Shown piece after piece: positions 1 to 10,823 of a stretch of DNA of 64,000 nucleotides (its first letter is position 1; each line of letters opens with the position of its first letter). The position numbers and the translations under genes were made by a program. The DNA lies in contig JAIXSR010000127.1 of the NCBI GenBank assembly GCA_027484605.1, forward strand, positions 1 to 64,000. Direction: 5' to 3'. The notes beneath the pieces are model-generated. The model worked only from the letters and a program-made list of their open reading frames with translations, had not been told where the DNA came from and did not search any database. The stretch is from Hyphomicrobiales bacterium (GTDB taxonomy: Bacteria > Pseudomonadota > Alphaproteobacteria > Rhizobiales > Beijerinckiaceae).

Positions 1-2
1 AC

Positions 3-467
3 GAACGCTATGGCGGGCGGGTACCGGACATTCTCGACAATGCCTTCGTCATTGTCGATTTCGCCAATGGCTGCCGGGCGAGCCTCGATCTCTGCATGTT
101 CGCGGAGGGCAGCCATTTCCAGGAGGAAATCGCCGCGACGGGCGACCGCGCGAAGATCGAGGTGTTCATTCCGGGGCCGGCGCGGTTCTGGCCGGGCGGC
201 GCCGAGCGCGAGAGCGAGGTGGTGGTTTCGCCACGCGCGCCGAAGGGCCCGGTCCGGCGGAAGGTCCATGTCGACGAGGCGATTCTCAAGGCGGGCGACC
301 ATCACGGCTCGACCTATTTCCAGCATCTCGGCTTCCGGGCGGCGATGCTGGGGAACGGCCCGGTCGACGTGACCCTCTCCGACGGGCTTCAGGCCGTGCG
401 GATCGGGCTCGCGGCGGAGGAAAGCGCCCGGACGGGCCAGAGCATCCGGCTGGGAGCGTTCGGCTGA
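3..467 (+). CDS. Gfo/Idh/MocA family oxidoreductase, C-terminal part (5' end outside window)
   Basis: The frame is open from the window edge to the TGA at 465-467, leaving 154 residues. They look like the C-terminal alpha/beta substrate domain of a Gfo/Idh/MocA NAD(P)-dependent sugar or inositol dehydrogenase: an antiparallel-sheet stretch (AFVIVDFANGCRASLDLCMF), then a helical tail of the usual type. The N-terminal Rossmann domain lies outside the window, so the substrate cannot be judged. It converges on the zinc-type dehydrogenase at 472 with only 4 bp between the stops, and no terminator hairpin is visible. It may belong to a neighbouring sugar or polyol catabolic cluster. Confidence 0.7.
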   Translation, partial: ERYGGRVPDILDNAFVIVDFANGCRASLDLCMFAEGSHFQEEIAATGDRAKIEVFIPGPARFWPGGAERESEVVVSPRAPKGPVRRKVHVDEAILKAGDHHGSTYFQHLGFRAAMLGNGPVDVTLSDGLQAVRIGLAAEESARTGQSIRLGAFG

Positions 468-471
468 ATCG

Positions 472-1479
472 TCAGGTCGCGAGGCAGTTGAGGACAACTT
501 TCGGGGCCCGCACCGTGCCCTCGTCAATGCCGCGGAATGCGGCGGCCCCCTCGGCCAGCGGGCGCTGCTCGAACCAGCGCAGGGCGCCAAGCTGCCCGGA
601 GGCCAGAGCCGCGACGGTCTGGACGAAATCGACAGGCGTGTAGCAATAGGTGCCGGTCAGGGTAACCTCCTGCAGCGTGATCTTGCGGATATCCAGCCCT
701 TCCATCCCGGGCAGCAATCCGGCATGGACAATCACCCCGCCCGGGCGGATCATGGCGCTGGCGGCCTGCCGCGTCGCCACCGCCCCGACGGCATCGATGA
801 CGAGATCGATTGAATCGGCCGCCGGAGCCCCGGCGCTCCCCGGCGCATGGACCGGAAACCCCTCCTCGGTGCGGATCAAGCCGGCACGCAGCGGGTTCGA
901 TTCGGCAATCCGGATATCCTTCGCACCGAAATGCCGCGCGACGATGGCCGAGGCGAGGCCGATGGCGCCGCCACCCAGGACGACGACGCGGCAGGCCGCC
1001 AGCGGCTGGTGAAGCTTCTCCATCCCGAGCCGCACGGCATGCCAGGCGACAGCGACCGGCTCGGCCAGAGCCGCATGCGCGATCGGCATGGAATCCGGGA
1101 TCGCCACGACATTGCGCTCGGGGATGCGGACGAATTCGGCAAAGGCGCCGGGGCGCGGCGGCATCGAGATGATCTGCCGCGTCGGCGAGAGATGCCAGCG
1201 GCCTTCGATGGCATAGGGGCAGGCGGGATTGACGACGAGCGGATTGATGGTCACGCGTTCGCCATCCCGCGGGCCGCCGGTGATCCGCCCCGCCGCCTCA
1301 TGGCCGAGGATGAGCGGCGGCGGGCGCCGGCTGTCATGGCCGTGATAGGCATGCATATCGGAGCCGCAGATGCCGACGGCCTCGACCCGGACGAGAATCT
1401 CGCCCGGCTGGGCCACGGGCGCCGGTTCGTCGCGGTAGGTCAGGCTGTTGGGGCCGAGATAGACGAGCGCTTTCATCAC
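472..1479 (-). CDS. Zinc-type medium-chain alcohol/polyol dehydrogenase
   Basis: 335 residues of the medium-chain (sorbitol / L-threonine dehydrogenase-like) family, NAD(P)-dependent and cytosolic. Catalytic zinc ligands are visible: Cys in GICGSDMH (~38), His-Glu in LGHEAAG (~60) and Glu in AEPVAVAWHAV. The Rossmann motif is VVLGGGAIG (~170). The lobe that normally carries four structural-zinc cysteines keeps one Cys (NPACPYAIEGRW), so the structural zinc is probably absent. It is the last gene of the minus-strand operon, 6 bp after the SDR. By position with a HisD-like enzyme and an SDR it could be an HpsO/HpsP-type 2-dehydrogenase for a C3 diol such as dihydroxypropanesulfonate. That role is inferred. 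Confidence 0.85.
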   Translation of the reverse strand: MMKALVYLGPNSLTYRDEPAPVAQPGEILVRVEAVGICGSDMHAYHGHDSRRPPPLILGHEAAGRITGGPRDGERVTINPLVVNPACPYAIEGRWHLSPTRQIISMPPRPGAFAEFVRIPERNVVAIPDSMPIAHAALAEPVAVAWHAVRLGMEKLHQPLAACRVVVLGGGAIGLASAIVARHFGAKDIRIAESNPLRAGLIRTEEGFPVHAPGSAGAPAADSIDLVIDAVGAVATRQAASAMIRPGGVIVHAGLLPGMEGLDIRKITLQEVTLTGTYCYTPVDFVQTVAALASGQLGALRWFEQRPLAEGAAAFRGIDEGTVRAPKVVLNCLAT

Positions 1480-1485
1480 CCTGTC

Positions 1486-2259
1486 CTATTTTGCGGTGAA
1501 GCCGCCATCCACGGCGAGGGTCTGGCCCGTCACATAGGCGGAGGCGTCCGAGGCGAGGAAGACGGTCACGCCCTGCAGATCCTCGAGCTGGCCATTGCGC
1601 CCGATGGCGGTCTGCGCGGCATTGCGGGCCGAACGTTCGGGATCGGCGAAGACCGGTGCCGTGAGCGGCGTCGGGAAGAAACCGGGCGCGATGGCATTGC
1701 ATGTGATGCCATGGCGCGACCATTCCTCCGCGATGGCGCGGGTGAGCTGGACAACGCCGCCCTTGCCGGCTCCGTAAGGCGCGGAATTCGGGAAGGCGCG
1801 GTAGCTCTGCAGCGAGGCGATGTTGAGGATCCGACCGCGGCCGCGCGCCGCCATGGCCGGGGCCAGCGCCTGCACCAGCAGGAAGGGGGCGCGCAGATGC
1901 AGCGCCATATGCAGGTCGAAGGCTGCTGCCGTCACCTCCTGGAAGGGCTGCCGGAGGTTCACGCCGGCCGCATTGACGAGGATGTCGGGCGCGCAATCGA
2001 AGAGCTTCAGCTGATCGATGACGGTCGACGCACAATCGGGCGCGGCGAGATCGACCAGAATGCCCCGGGCAAGAATGCCCTCGCGGGTCAGTTCCGCAGT
2101 CGCGCTGGCGGTTTCCTGCTGCCGGCGCGCGGCCAGCACGATATCGGCCCCGGCCAGGCCAAGCGCGCGCGCCATGGCAAGGCCGATACCGCTGTTCCCG
2201 CCCGTGACGAGCGCCGTCCGGCCGGTCAGATCGAACAGGGCGCCGAGGCGGAACGCCAT
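1486..2259 (-). CDS. SDR family NAD(P)-dependent oxidoreductase
   Basis: 257-residue classical short-chain dehydrogenase. The cofactor motif TGGNSGIG is at residues 19-26, NAAG at 96-99 and the catalytic Ser149/Tyr162/Lys166 set in the IASLQSY...YGAGK stretch. The C-terminus ([12 protein letters not shown]) is typical of gluconate 5-dehydrogenase and glucose 1-dehydrogenase relatives. The ATG directly abuts the stop codon of the HisD-like gene, so the two are surely co-transcribed and probably translationally coupled. It may be one of two stereospecific 2-dehydrogenases that interconvert enantiomers of a diol before the HisD-like enzyme oxidises C3. The substrate is not shown by the sequence. 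Confidence 0.9.
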   Translation of the reverse strand: MAFRLGALFDLTGRTALVTGGNSGIGLAMARALGLAGADIVLAARRQQETASATAELTREGILARGILVDLAAPDCASTVIDQLKLFDCAPDILVNAAGVNLRQPFQEVTAAAFDLHMALHLRAPFLLVQALAPAMAARGRGRILNIASLQSYRAFPNSAPYGAGKGGVVQLTRAIAEEWSRHGITCNAIAPGFFPTPLTAPVFADPERSARNAAQTAIGRNGQLEDLQGVTVFLASDASAYVTGQTLAVDGGFTAK

Positions 2260-4684
<2,425 letters not shown>

Positions 4685-4709
4685 GTCGTTTCTCCCTTGG
4701 TCTTGCTTG

Positions 4710-5957
4710 TCAGGCCGGCTGGCGCGGCATCGCGCCAGACGTTGGTGTTGCCCCGTCCCGGGTGACGGTTTCGATCGATTCCCGGACGATGGCGGCAATC
4801 AGGTCACATTCCTCATCGCTGAGGGTCAGCGGGGTGCGGATGTCGCAAAGCCCGGCGAGGACATCATGGGTGCGCGAGAGGGCGCCCTGGTCGCCGGCAT
4901 AACGCCAGTGGCGCGGCGCACTGGTGAAGCCGATCTGGCTGCCGGCGCCGAACCACTTGACGGGAACGCCGCGGGCCTTGGCGAGTGCAAGGAAGGCCTC
5001 GATATCCGGTCCGGACAGGCCGCGCACCGAGAACTGGACCGAGGTGGCCGAGAAATCCTGCGGGCCACCGCGTTCGGGCACCAGGAGATGCTGGCTGCGG
5101 CGCAGGCCGGCGGCGATGCGGTCATGGATGGCGTTCCAGCGGGCGGCGCGGCCGGGCAGTTCGGCCAGCTGGGGGCGCAACATGGCGGCGGCGAGTGCGC
5201 TCATCCTCAGGCTGAAATTCGGGACATGCTCGGCGACAGCCTCGAGCGCGGCCGGCCCGGGCGAACTGAGATGCTGGCCATGCAGCATGTAGCTGCCGGA
5301 ATGGAGGATCGCCTTTGCCGCCATTTCCTCGTCATCAAGGACAAGGAAACCGCCCTCCCCGGCATTGAGATGCTTGTAGGTCTGGGCGCTGAAGGCCGCC
5401 GCGGCCCCGAAGGTGCCGATGGTGCGGCCCTTCCAGCGGGCGCAGAGCGAATGGGCGCAATCCTCGACGACCTCGAGGCCGCATTCCGCCGCCACCGCCA
5501 TGACGGCATCCATATCCGCGAGATGGCCGCGCATATGCGAGAGCAGCAGGACCCGCGCGCCGGAGGACGCGGCCTTGCGGCGGAGATCCTCGGGATCGAT
5601 CACGTAATCCGGCCCGATCTCGACGATGACCGGCCGTGCCGCCGCATGGAGGATCGCCCCCGGCACCGGCGCGAGCGTGAATCCGTTGACGAGGACCGGA
5701 TCGCCCGGCTGGACGCCCAGCACCTTCAGCGCCAGGAACAGCGCCCCGCCACCGGAATTGACCGCCACGCAGAAGCGGCGGCCCAGGAAGGCGGCGAATT
5801 CGCGCTCCAGCAGCGAGACATCGAGCTGGTCGGCGCCCATCTCGCCATAGCGGAACAGCCTGCCGCTCCGCATGAGCTCCACCGCGCGGGCAATGCCGGC
5901 CTCGGGGATCGGCGTCGGCTCGGTCAGGTCTCGCGTGAGGCGGGCAGGCTCAGACAT
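4710..5957 (-). CDS. DegT/DnrJ/EryC1/StrS family PLP-dependent aminotransferase
   Basis: 415 residues with the fold-type I sugar-aminotransferase pattern. Asp166 (VVEDCAHS) pairs with the pyridine nitrogen, and Lys195 in SAQTYKHLNAGEGG is the Schiff-base lysine. The glycine-rich VNSGGGALFLAL loop (~67-78) should hold the phosphate. These enzymes usually transfer an amino group to or from a keto-sugar in surface-polysaccharide or antibiotic synthesis. Here the gene lies inside a transporter/dehydrogenase operon, overlapping the ATPase gene by 8 bp and ending 25 bp before the binding-protein start. A catabolic or salvage transamination of the imported compound, or of the product of the adjacent dehydrogenases, is the most economical reading. 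No partner polysaccharide genes are present. Confidence 0.88.
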   Translation of the reverse strand: MSEPARLTRDLTEPTPIPEAGIARAVELMRSGRLFRYGEMGADQLDVSLLEREFAAFLGRRFCVAVNSGGGALFLALKVLGVQPGDPVLVNGFTLAPVPGAILHAAARPVIVEIGPDYVIDPEDLRRKAASSGARVLLLSHMRGHLADMDAVMAVAAECGLEVVEDCAHSLCARWKGRTIGTFGAAAAFSAQTYKHLNAGEGGFLVLDDEEMAAKAILHSGSYMLHGQHLSSPGPAALEAVAEHVPNFSLRMSALAAAMLRPQLAELPGRAARWNAIHDRIAAGLRRSQHLLVPERGGPQDFSATSVQFSVRGLSGPDIEAFLALAKARGVPVKWFGAGSQIGFTSAPRHWRYAGDQGALSRTHDVLAGLCDIRTPLTLSDEECDLIAAIVRESIETVTRDGATPTSGAMPRQPA

Positions 5958-6747
5958 CCTTGAACCCCTTCTCCTCGCGCAGGGACTTCCAGATATGGGT
6001 GCGCAGATGCACGAAGGATTCGAGGTCCATCACATCCTCGATCCGGGCATGGCTGTCCCATTTCTCGCGCTCGCGGACGGCCTTGATATCGAGCACTTCC
6101 TTGATGCGGCCCGGGCGGCGCGTCATGATCGCCACGCGGTCCGCCAGATAGACGGCCTCCTCCACGGCATGGGTGATGAAAAGCACCGTGCGCGGATTGT
6201 GCCGCGCCAGCCGGACGAGTTCCTCCTGCATCACCACCCGGGTCTGGGCATCGAGCGCGCCGAAAGGCTCGTCCATCAGCAGCACCTCGGGATCCAGCAC
6301 ATAGGCGCGGGCAATCGCCACGCGCTGCTGCATGCCACCGGAAAGCTGATGCGGGAAGGCATCGACATGGGTCTCGAGGTTCATCAGCTTCAGCGCACTG
6401 GCCACGAGATCGCTGCGCTCGCCCACCGGCAGGTTCTTGTTGCGCAGGCCAAGTTCGATGTTTTCCCGCACCGTCTTCCAGGGAAACAGCGCGAATTGCT
6501 GGAAGACCACCGCGCGGTCCGGCCCGGGCGCGGTGACCGGCCGGCCATTGACCAGCACCGAGCCGGCGCTTGCCGCCTCGAACCCGGCGACCATGCGCAG
6601 GCAGGTCGTCTTGCCGCAGCCGGACGGCCCAACAATGGCGACGAATTCCTTGTCGGCAATGTCGAGATTGATGTCGTCGAGCGCCTTCACCCCGCCCGTG
6701 CCCTGGCCGAAGACCTTGTCGACATTCCGGAAGCTGATCGAGCCCAT
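5950..6747 (-). CDS. ABC transporter ATP-binding protein, nitrate/sulfonate/taurine type
   Basis: 265 residues with Walker A GPSGCGKTT (~40-48), Q-loop VFQQFALFPW (~81-90), signature LSGGM at 135-139, Walker B VLLMDEPFGALD (~155-166) and switch His in FITHAVEEA. It belongs to the TauB/SsuB/NrtD clade and should sit on the inner face of the membrane, energising the two permeases upstream. It starts 9 bp after the permease stop at 6757, and its 3' end overlaps the aminotransferase start by 8 bp. Confidence 0.95.
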   Translation of the reverse strand: MGSISFRNVDKVFGQGTGGVKALDDINLDIADKEFVAIVGPSGCGKTTCLRMVAGFEAASAGSVLVNGRPVTAPGPDRAVVFQQFALFPWKTVRENIELGLRNKNLPVGERSDLVASALKLMNLETHVDAFPHQLSGGMQQRVAIARAYVLDPEVLLMDEPFGALDAQTRVVMQEELVRLARHNPRTVLFITHAVEEAVYLADRVAIMTRRPGRIKEVLDIKAVREREKWDSHARIEDVMDLESFVHLRTHIWKSLREEKGFKDV

Positions 6748-6756
6748 GCCGTTCCC

Positions 6757-7545
6757 TCACGATTCCAGTCCGCGCCGGCGGCGCAGCCAGCCTTCGCCCT
6801 GACGCAGCAGGACGTCGATCAGCATGCCGACCAGCCCGATGGCGATCATCCCGGCCATGACCGTGGGCGTCTGGACCGAGCCCTGGGCCTGCACCATCAT
6901 GAAGCCCACGCCGGCGGCGGCGACGATCAGCTCGGCCCCGACGAGGCTCTGCCAGCCCAGCCCGGCGGAGACGCGCAGGCCGGCAATGATCGACGGCACG
7001 GCGGCCGGCAGCAGCACTTCGAGGATCATCCGCGAGGAGGGCGTCCCGAGCATGCGTGCGGCCTCGACCAGGCGGGGCTCGACGAAGCGCGCGCCGCGAT
7101 AGGCATTGATCAGGCAGGGCGGGAAGGCGCCGGCGAAGATGATCATGATCGGCCCGCCGACACCGGTGCCGAACCAGAGCGCGGCGAAGGGCACCCAGGC
7201 GATCGGCGCGATGAAACGCAGGCCGTCGAAGATGGGGGTGACAATATCGTCCAGCAGGCGGAAAAAGCCCATCAGCAGGCCGAGCGGGATGCCGATCATC
7301 GCCGCCAGCAGCACGCCATAGGCATAGCGCTGGAAGCTGGAGGCGAGATGGGCGGGCAGGGTCGCGCCGGCGAAAGGCGCGGTCAGCAGCGTCCAGAACC
7401 GCGAGGCGACATCGAGCGGGCCCGGCAGGAACTGGGCGGGAACGATGCCCGACAGCGAGAGGAAGCTCCACAGGCCGATGAAGCTGGACAGGCCGGCCAG
7501 ACCGAGCAGCAGGGTTTCACCGAGGCCGAGGGGACGCGATGCCAT
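6757..7545 (-). CDS. ABC transporter permease, TauC/SsuC type
   Basis: 262 residues of a BPD-transport inner-membrane protein with about six hydrophobic segments. It carries the cytoplasmic EAA-type loop contacting the ATPase (LVEAARMLGTPSSRMILEVLLPAAVPSIIAGL, with the conserved EAAR and G). It pairs with the paralogous permease at 7548, from which it is separated by 2 bp. Together they should form a heterodimeric channel of a NitT/TauT-family importer. Confidence 0.93.
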   Translation of the reverse strand: MASRPLGLGETLLLGLAGLSSFIGLWSFLSLSGIVPAQFLPGPLDVASRFWTLLTAPFAGATLPAHLASSFQRYAYGVLLAAMIGIPLGLLMGFFRLLDDIVTPIFDGLRFIAPIAWVPFAALWFGTGVGGPIMIIFAGAFPPCLINAYRGARFVEPRLVEAARMLGTPSSRMILEVLLPAAVPSIIAGLRVSAGLGWQSLVGAELIVAAAGVGFMMVQAQGSVQTPTVMAGMIAIGLVGMLIDVLLRQGEGWLRRRRGLES

Positions 7546-7547
7546 GG

Positions 7548-8375
7548 CTAATCCCTCGCCGCCACGTTCCAGGCGAGGGCCTGGCGCTCGATCCGGGCCA
7601 GGAGCAGCGTCGTCGCCCAGCCGAGAATGCCGACGGTGACCATTCCGACAAGGATCATGCCGGGATAGATGTCCTGCTGCGCCATGTTCAGCACGAAGCC
7701 CACGCCGACCAGCGCGCCGACCAGTTCAGCCGCGACGAGCGTGGTCCAGCTGGCCTGCAGCGACAGGCGCAACCCGGTGAAGATCATCGGCAGCGAGGCC
7801 GGCAGAATGACCTCGCGCACCATCCGCCAGCGCGGGGTGCCGAGCATGCGCGCCGCTTCGAGGATCGGCTTGTCGATGTTGCGCACGCCGGTGAAGGCAT
7901 TGATGACCGAGGGCACGAAGGCGGAAAACCAGATCACGAGGATCTTCGCCGCATCGCCGAGGCCGAGCCAGAGGATGGCCAGCGGGATCCAGGCCAGCGG
8001 CGGAATCGGCCGGATGATGAGGAAGACCGGATTGATGAAGGCCTCGGCCCGGCGGCTCCAGCCCATCCAGAGGCCGAGCGGCACGCCGGTCAGCACGGCG
8101 ACGGTGAAGCCCATCAGCACCAGCTTCAGGCTGTGGAGCGCATGGCTTGCCAGGGTCGAGCCGGCATAGCCGCGCCCGTTGATCTGATTGAGCGAGAGCC
8201 AGAACTCCGCCGGCGAGGGGAACCGCGCGCCTGTGACAAGCCCGGTGAAGGTGGTCAGCACGAACCACAGCACGATGAGACCGATCACGGTCAACCCGCC
8301 GATGATTGTCTTGCGGCTGGCCAAATTTGTCTTGCGGCTGGCCAAATTTGTCTTGCGGCTGGCCAAGGGCGCCAT
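7548..8375 (-). CDS. ABC transporter permease, TauC/SsuC type, with repeated N-terminal tail
   Basis: 275 residues from ATG 8375, chosen because GGAGG lies 9 bases upstream. A TTG at 8384 is in frame but sits directly on that Shine-Dalgarno sequence. About six membrane segments and the EAA loop (LEAARMLGTPRWRMVREVILPAS) mark it as the second importer permease. It is the first gene of the eight-gene operon. The cytoplasmic N-terminus carries a seven-residue unit (LASRKTN) three times, encoded by a 21-bp tandem repeat at 8306-8368. Sister permeases lack this, so it looks like recent slippage with no effect on the membrane domain. Confidence 0.92.
   Translation of the reverse strand: MAPLASRKTNLASRKTNLASRKTIIGGLTVIGLIVLWFVLTTFTGLVTGARFPSPAEFWLSLNQINGRGYAGSTLASHALHSLKLVLMGFTVAVLTGVPLGLWMGWSRRAEAFINPVFLIIRPIPPLAWIPLAILWLGLGDAAKILVIWFSAFVPSVINAFTGVRNIDKPILEAARMLGTPRWRMVREVILPASLPMIFTGLRLSLQASWTTLVAAELVGALVGVGFVLNMAQQDIYPGMILVGMVTVGILGWATTLLLARIERQALAWNVAARD
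8306..8368. repeat. Three tandem 21-bp repeats inside a permease gene
   Basis: The plus-strand unit TTGTCTTGCGGCTGGCCAAA plus one more base occurs three times in a row at 8306-8326, 8327-8347 and 8348-8368. The copies are exact except for the last two or so bases of copy three. Twenty-one bases keep the reading frame. A 12-base relative of the unit (GATTGTCTTGCG) recurs near 8391-8402 in the leader, suggesting the array grew from a local motif. Confidence 0.95.
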
Positions 8376-8412
8376 GCAGCGCAACCTCCCCGATTGTCTT
8401 GCGCTCTTCGTT

Positions 8413-8426
8413 TGAAAGCGCTTTCA
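8413..8426. promoter_or_regulatory. LacI-family operator O1 (perfect 14-bp palindrome)
   Basis: TGAAAGCGCTTTCA is a perfect palindrome with the central CG step seen in most LacI-family operators. It lies 38 bp upstream of the permease start, where transcription from the predicted minus-strand promoter would begin, so a bound repressor would block the ABC/dehydrogenase operon. Confidence 0.8.
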
Positions 8427-8429
8427 TCC

Positions 8430-8458
8430 AGAGTGATTGGACGGGCTTGGGGAGTCAA
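8430..8458 (-). promoter_or_regulatory. Predicted sigma-70 promoter of the ABC/dehydrogenase operon
   Basis: On the minus strand TTGACT (8458-8453) is followed after 17 bp by CACTCT (8435-8430). The -35 is near consensus and the -10 is weak. The expected start point falls inside operator O1. Confidence 0.45.
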
Positions 8459-8471
8459 CGGGTGTTGAGGA

Positions 8472-8485
8472 TGAAAGATTTTTCA
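8472..8485. promoter_or_regulatory. Operator-like site O2
   Basis: TGAAAGATTTTTCA keeps the TGAAA...TTTCA arms of O1 with a degenerate centre. Its centre is 59 bp from that of O1, between the two divergent genes. Confidence 0.5.
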
Positions 8486-8528
8486 ATCGGCATTGCATCC
8501 GCGGCCGCAAGGCGATATCGCCACGCGC

Positions 8529-8542
8529 TGAAATTTCTTTCA
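8529..8542. promoter_or_regulatory. Operator-like site O3 at the regulator's start codon
   Basis: TGAAATTTCTTTCA keeps both arms of O1. Its centre is 57 bp from that of O2 and its last base is the A of the regulator's ATG. Binding here would fit autoregulation and looping to O1 or O2. Confidence 0.45.
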
Positions 8543-9567
8543 TGAGCGCCATGGCCAGAAACCGGATCCGACTCAGCGAGGTGGCCCGCGAGGCCGGGGT
8601 TTCCCCGGCCACCGTTTCCCGCGCGATCAGCCAGCCGGACCTGCTCTCGCCGGAGACGCTGGCCCGCGTCCGGCGGGCGGCCGACCATCTCGGCTATCGC
8701 CCCGATGCCGCCGCACGGGCGCTGGCCTCCGGCCGCTCGATGACGATCGGTGCGGTGATGCCGACCCTGGACAATGCCATCTTCTCCAAGGCCCTGCAGG
8801 CGATGCAGGCCCAATTGGCCGAGGATGGCTACCAGTTGCTCGTGGCCTCGCATGATTACAGCAAGGCCGCCGAGGCCGAATGCATCCGCACCCTGCTGGC
8901 GCGTGGCATCGACGGGCTGATCCTTGTCGGGGCGGAGCGGATCGCCGAGGCGGCGCAGCTCCTGACGCAATCCGGCCTTCCCGTGGTCATGACCTGGTGC
9001 GCGCCCGACGGAGCGCCCTCGGTGCTGGTCGATAACGAACATGCCGGCCTGCTGGCGACCCGGCACCTGATCGGGCTCGGCCATCGCCGGATCGGCGTGA
9101 TCACCGGCGCAACGCGCTTCAATGACCGCCAGCGCGGGCGCTATCGCGGCGTCCGCCTGGCACTCGAGGAGGCCGGCCTGACGCTGCCACCGGCCCTTGC
9201 CTGCGAGCAGGCGACCACGTTGGCCGGCGGGCGGATGGGCTGTGCCCAGTTGCTGGACCTCGCCGAACCGCCGACGGCGATTGTCGGCGGGATCGATCTC
9301 ATCGCCATCGGCTGCATGGTCGAAGCGCAGGCCCGCGGCCTCGCCATTCCGGCGGATCTCTCGGTGGCGGGCATCGACGATCTCGACATGTCCGCGCATG
9401 TCTCGCCGTCACTGACAACCGTTCACGTGCCGACCGCAAGGATCGGCACCGAGGCGGCGCGGATGATGGTCGCCACCCTGCGGGACGAGCCCGGCCCGAC
9501 CACGCTGACCCTGCCTGTCGACCTGATCGTCCGCCGCTCTACAGGCCCGGCGCCTGCCCGGGGATAA
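8542..9567 (+). CDS. LacI-family transcriptional regulator
   Basis: 341 residues from ATG 8542 ([14 protein letters not shown] 8551 is an alternative, and neither has a good Shine-Dalgarno). The N-terminal LacI helix-turn-helix is textbook: [20 protein letters not shown] (11-30), then a hinge helix ending RALASGRS. The rest is a periplasmic-binding-protein-like effector domain. It is divergent from the ABC/dehydrogenase operon across a 166-bp spacer with three TGAAA-n4-TTTCA sites, so it is almost certainly the local repressor. The effector would be the imported compound or an oxidation product. The effector domain most resembles sugar-acid or polyol sensing members, but this gives no firm ligand. 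Confidence 0.93.
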   Translation: MSAMARNRIRLSEVAREAGVSPATVSRAISQPDLLSPETLARVRRAADHLGYRPDAAARALASGRSMTIGAVMPTLDNAIFSKALQAMQAQLAEDGYQLLVASHDYSKAAEAECIRTLLARGIDGLILVGAERIAEAAQLLTQSGLPVVMTWCAPDGAPSVLVDNEHAGLLATRHLIGLGHRRIGVITGATRFNDRQRGRYRGVRLALEEAGLTLPPALACEQATTLAGGRMGCAQLLDLAEPPTAIVGGIDLIAIGCMVEAQARGLAIPADLSVAGIDDLDMSAHVSPSLTTVHVPTARIGTEAARMMVATLRDEPGPTTLTLPVDLIVRRSTGPAPARG

Positions 9568-9626
9568 GGGCGCGGGTCAGCCGACGGTCAGGCGCTTTCG
9601 GCAATCGCTGGCGCAGGGAAGGGAGA

Positions 9627-9703
9627 TGGCGCACCCGGCAGGATTCGAACCTGCGACCTTTGGATTCGGAATCCAACACTCTATCCAGCTGAGCTACGGG
9701 TGC
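9627..9703 (-). tRNA. tRNA-Arg (anticodon CCG)
   Basis: A complete 77-nt cloverleaf lies on the minus strand: 7-bp acceptor stem GCACCCG/CGGGTGC, D-arm GCTCAGCTGGATAGAG, anticodon stem TTGGA/TCCAA with loop TTCCGAA (anticodon CCG at 9669-9667), and T-arm with GGTTCGAATCC. The 3' CCA is encoded (9629-9627). It reads CGG arginine codons. Confidence 0.97.
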
Positions 9704-9783
9704 GTGCAAAACCCGTTTAGCGGATGATTCCGGGCTCCGCAACGGAGCTTTCCGCACCGAGGTGATTTTCCCTGCAGCAGGCA

Positions 9784-9818
9784 CCGCCGCTGCCGGAGAA
9801 GGAACCCGGAAGCGGCGG
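9784..9818 (-). terminator. Hairpin after cysK
   Basis: A 13-bp stem with one mismatch and a nine-base loop lies 11 bp past the cysK stop on the minus strand. No U-tract follows, so it may act as an mRNA 3' stabiliser or a factor-assisted terminator. Confidence 0.4.
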
Positions 9819-9828
9819 CAGACAGAAC

Positions 9829-10815
9829 TTACAACCCTTCGAAGAGCAGGCTGGAAATGTAGCGCTCGGCGAAGGACGGCACGATGAAGACGATGTTCTT
9901 GCCGGCATTCTCGGGCCGGCGGGCCAGTTCCAGCGCAGCCGCCGTGGCCGCGCCGGAAGAGATGCCGCCGGGCACAGCCTCGATCCGCGCCAGCTGGCGG
10001 GCGGTGACGATAGCGGTGGCGCTGTCAATGCGGAGGACCTCGTCGATCACGGCCCGGTCGAGGATTTCGGGAACGAAGCCGGCGCCGATACCCTGGATCT
10101 TGTGCGAGCCGGGCTCGCCGCCGGAAAGGACGGGGCTCTCGGCCGGCTCGACGGCTACGACCTTGAGGCCGGGGCGGCGCGGCTTGAGCACCTGGCCGAC
10201 GCCGGTGATCGTGCCGCCGGTGCCGACACCGGCGACAAAGACATCGATCTCGCCGCCCATGTCGTTCCAGATTTCCTCGGCCGTGGTGTTGCGGTGGACG
10301 AGAGGGTTGGCGGGGTTGCGGAATTGCTGCGGAATGACCGCGTTCGGCGTTTCCGCGACGATTTCCTCGGCCTTGGCGATGGCGCCCTTCATGCCCTTGC
10401 CCGGCTCGGTCAGCACGAGTTCGGCGCCGAGATAGGCCAGCATCTTGCGGCGCTCGATCGACATGGATTCCGGCATGGTCAGGATCAGGCGGTAGCCCTT
10501 GGCCGCCGCGACAAAGGCAAGCGCGATGCCGGTATTGCCGGAAGTCGGCTCGACCAAAACGGTCTTGCCGGGGGTGATCCGGCCCTCCGCTTCAGCCACA
10601 TCGATCATCGAGAGGCCGATCCGGTCCTTGACCGAGGCCAGCGGGTTGAAGAATTCGAGCTTGGCGAAAAGGTTCGCCTTCACGCCCTCGGCGCGGGCGA
10701 GGCGATCCAGCCGGACGATGGGCGTATCGCCGATCGTCTCGGTGATCGAGGCATAGATCCGCCCGCGGCCCGGCTTTCGGGCCCTGCCGGCTTCGGGTTT
10801 CGACTGGACACTCAT
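9829..10815 (-). CDS. cysK: Cysteine synthase A (O-acetylserine sulfhydrylase)
   Basis: 328 residues of the PLP fold-type II CysK family, making L-cysteine from O-acetylserine and sulfide. The Schiff-base Lys63 is in NPLASVKDR, the substrate-binding loop TSGNTG at ~91-96, the phosphate-binding [10 protein letters not shown] lies mid-protein, and the C-terminus [14 protein letters not shown] is typical. The first ~20 residues ([17 protein letters not shown]) are a basic extension not shared by most relatives. The gene follows dut with a 123-bp gap that can hold its own promoter, so it is probably a separate transcript. Confidence 0.95.
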   Translation of the reverse strand: MSVQSKPEAGRARKPGRGRIYASITETIGDTPIVRLDRLARAEGVKANLFAKLEFFNPLASVKDRIGLSMIDVAEAEGRITPGKTVLVEPTSGNTGIALAFVAAAKGYRLILTMPESMSIERRKMLAYLGAELVLTEPGKGMKGAIAKAEEIVAETPNAVIPQQFRNPANPLVHRNTTAEEIWNDMGGEIDVFVAGVGTGGTITGVGQVLKPRRPGLKVVAVEPAESPVLSGGEPGSHKIQGIGAGFVPEILDRAVIDEVLRIDSATAIVTARQLARIEAVPGGISSGAATAAALELARRPENAGKNIVFIVPSFAERYISSLLFEGL

Positions 10816-10823
10816 GGAGGCGC

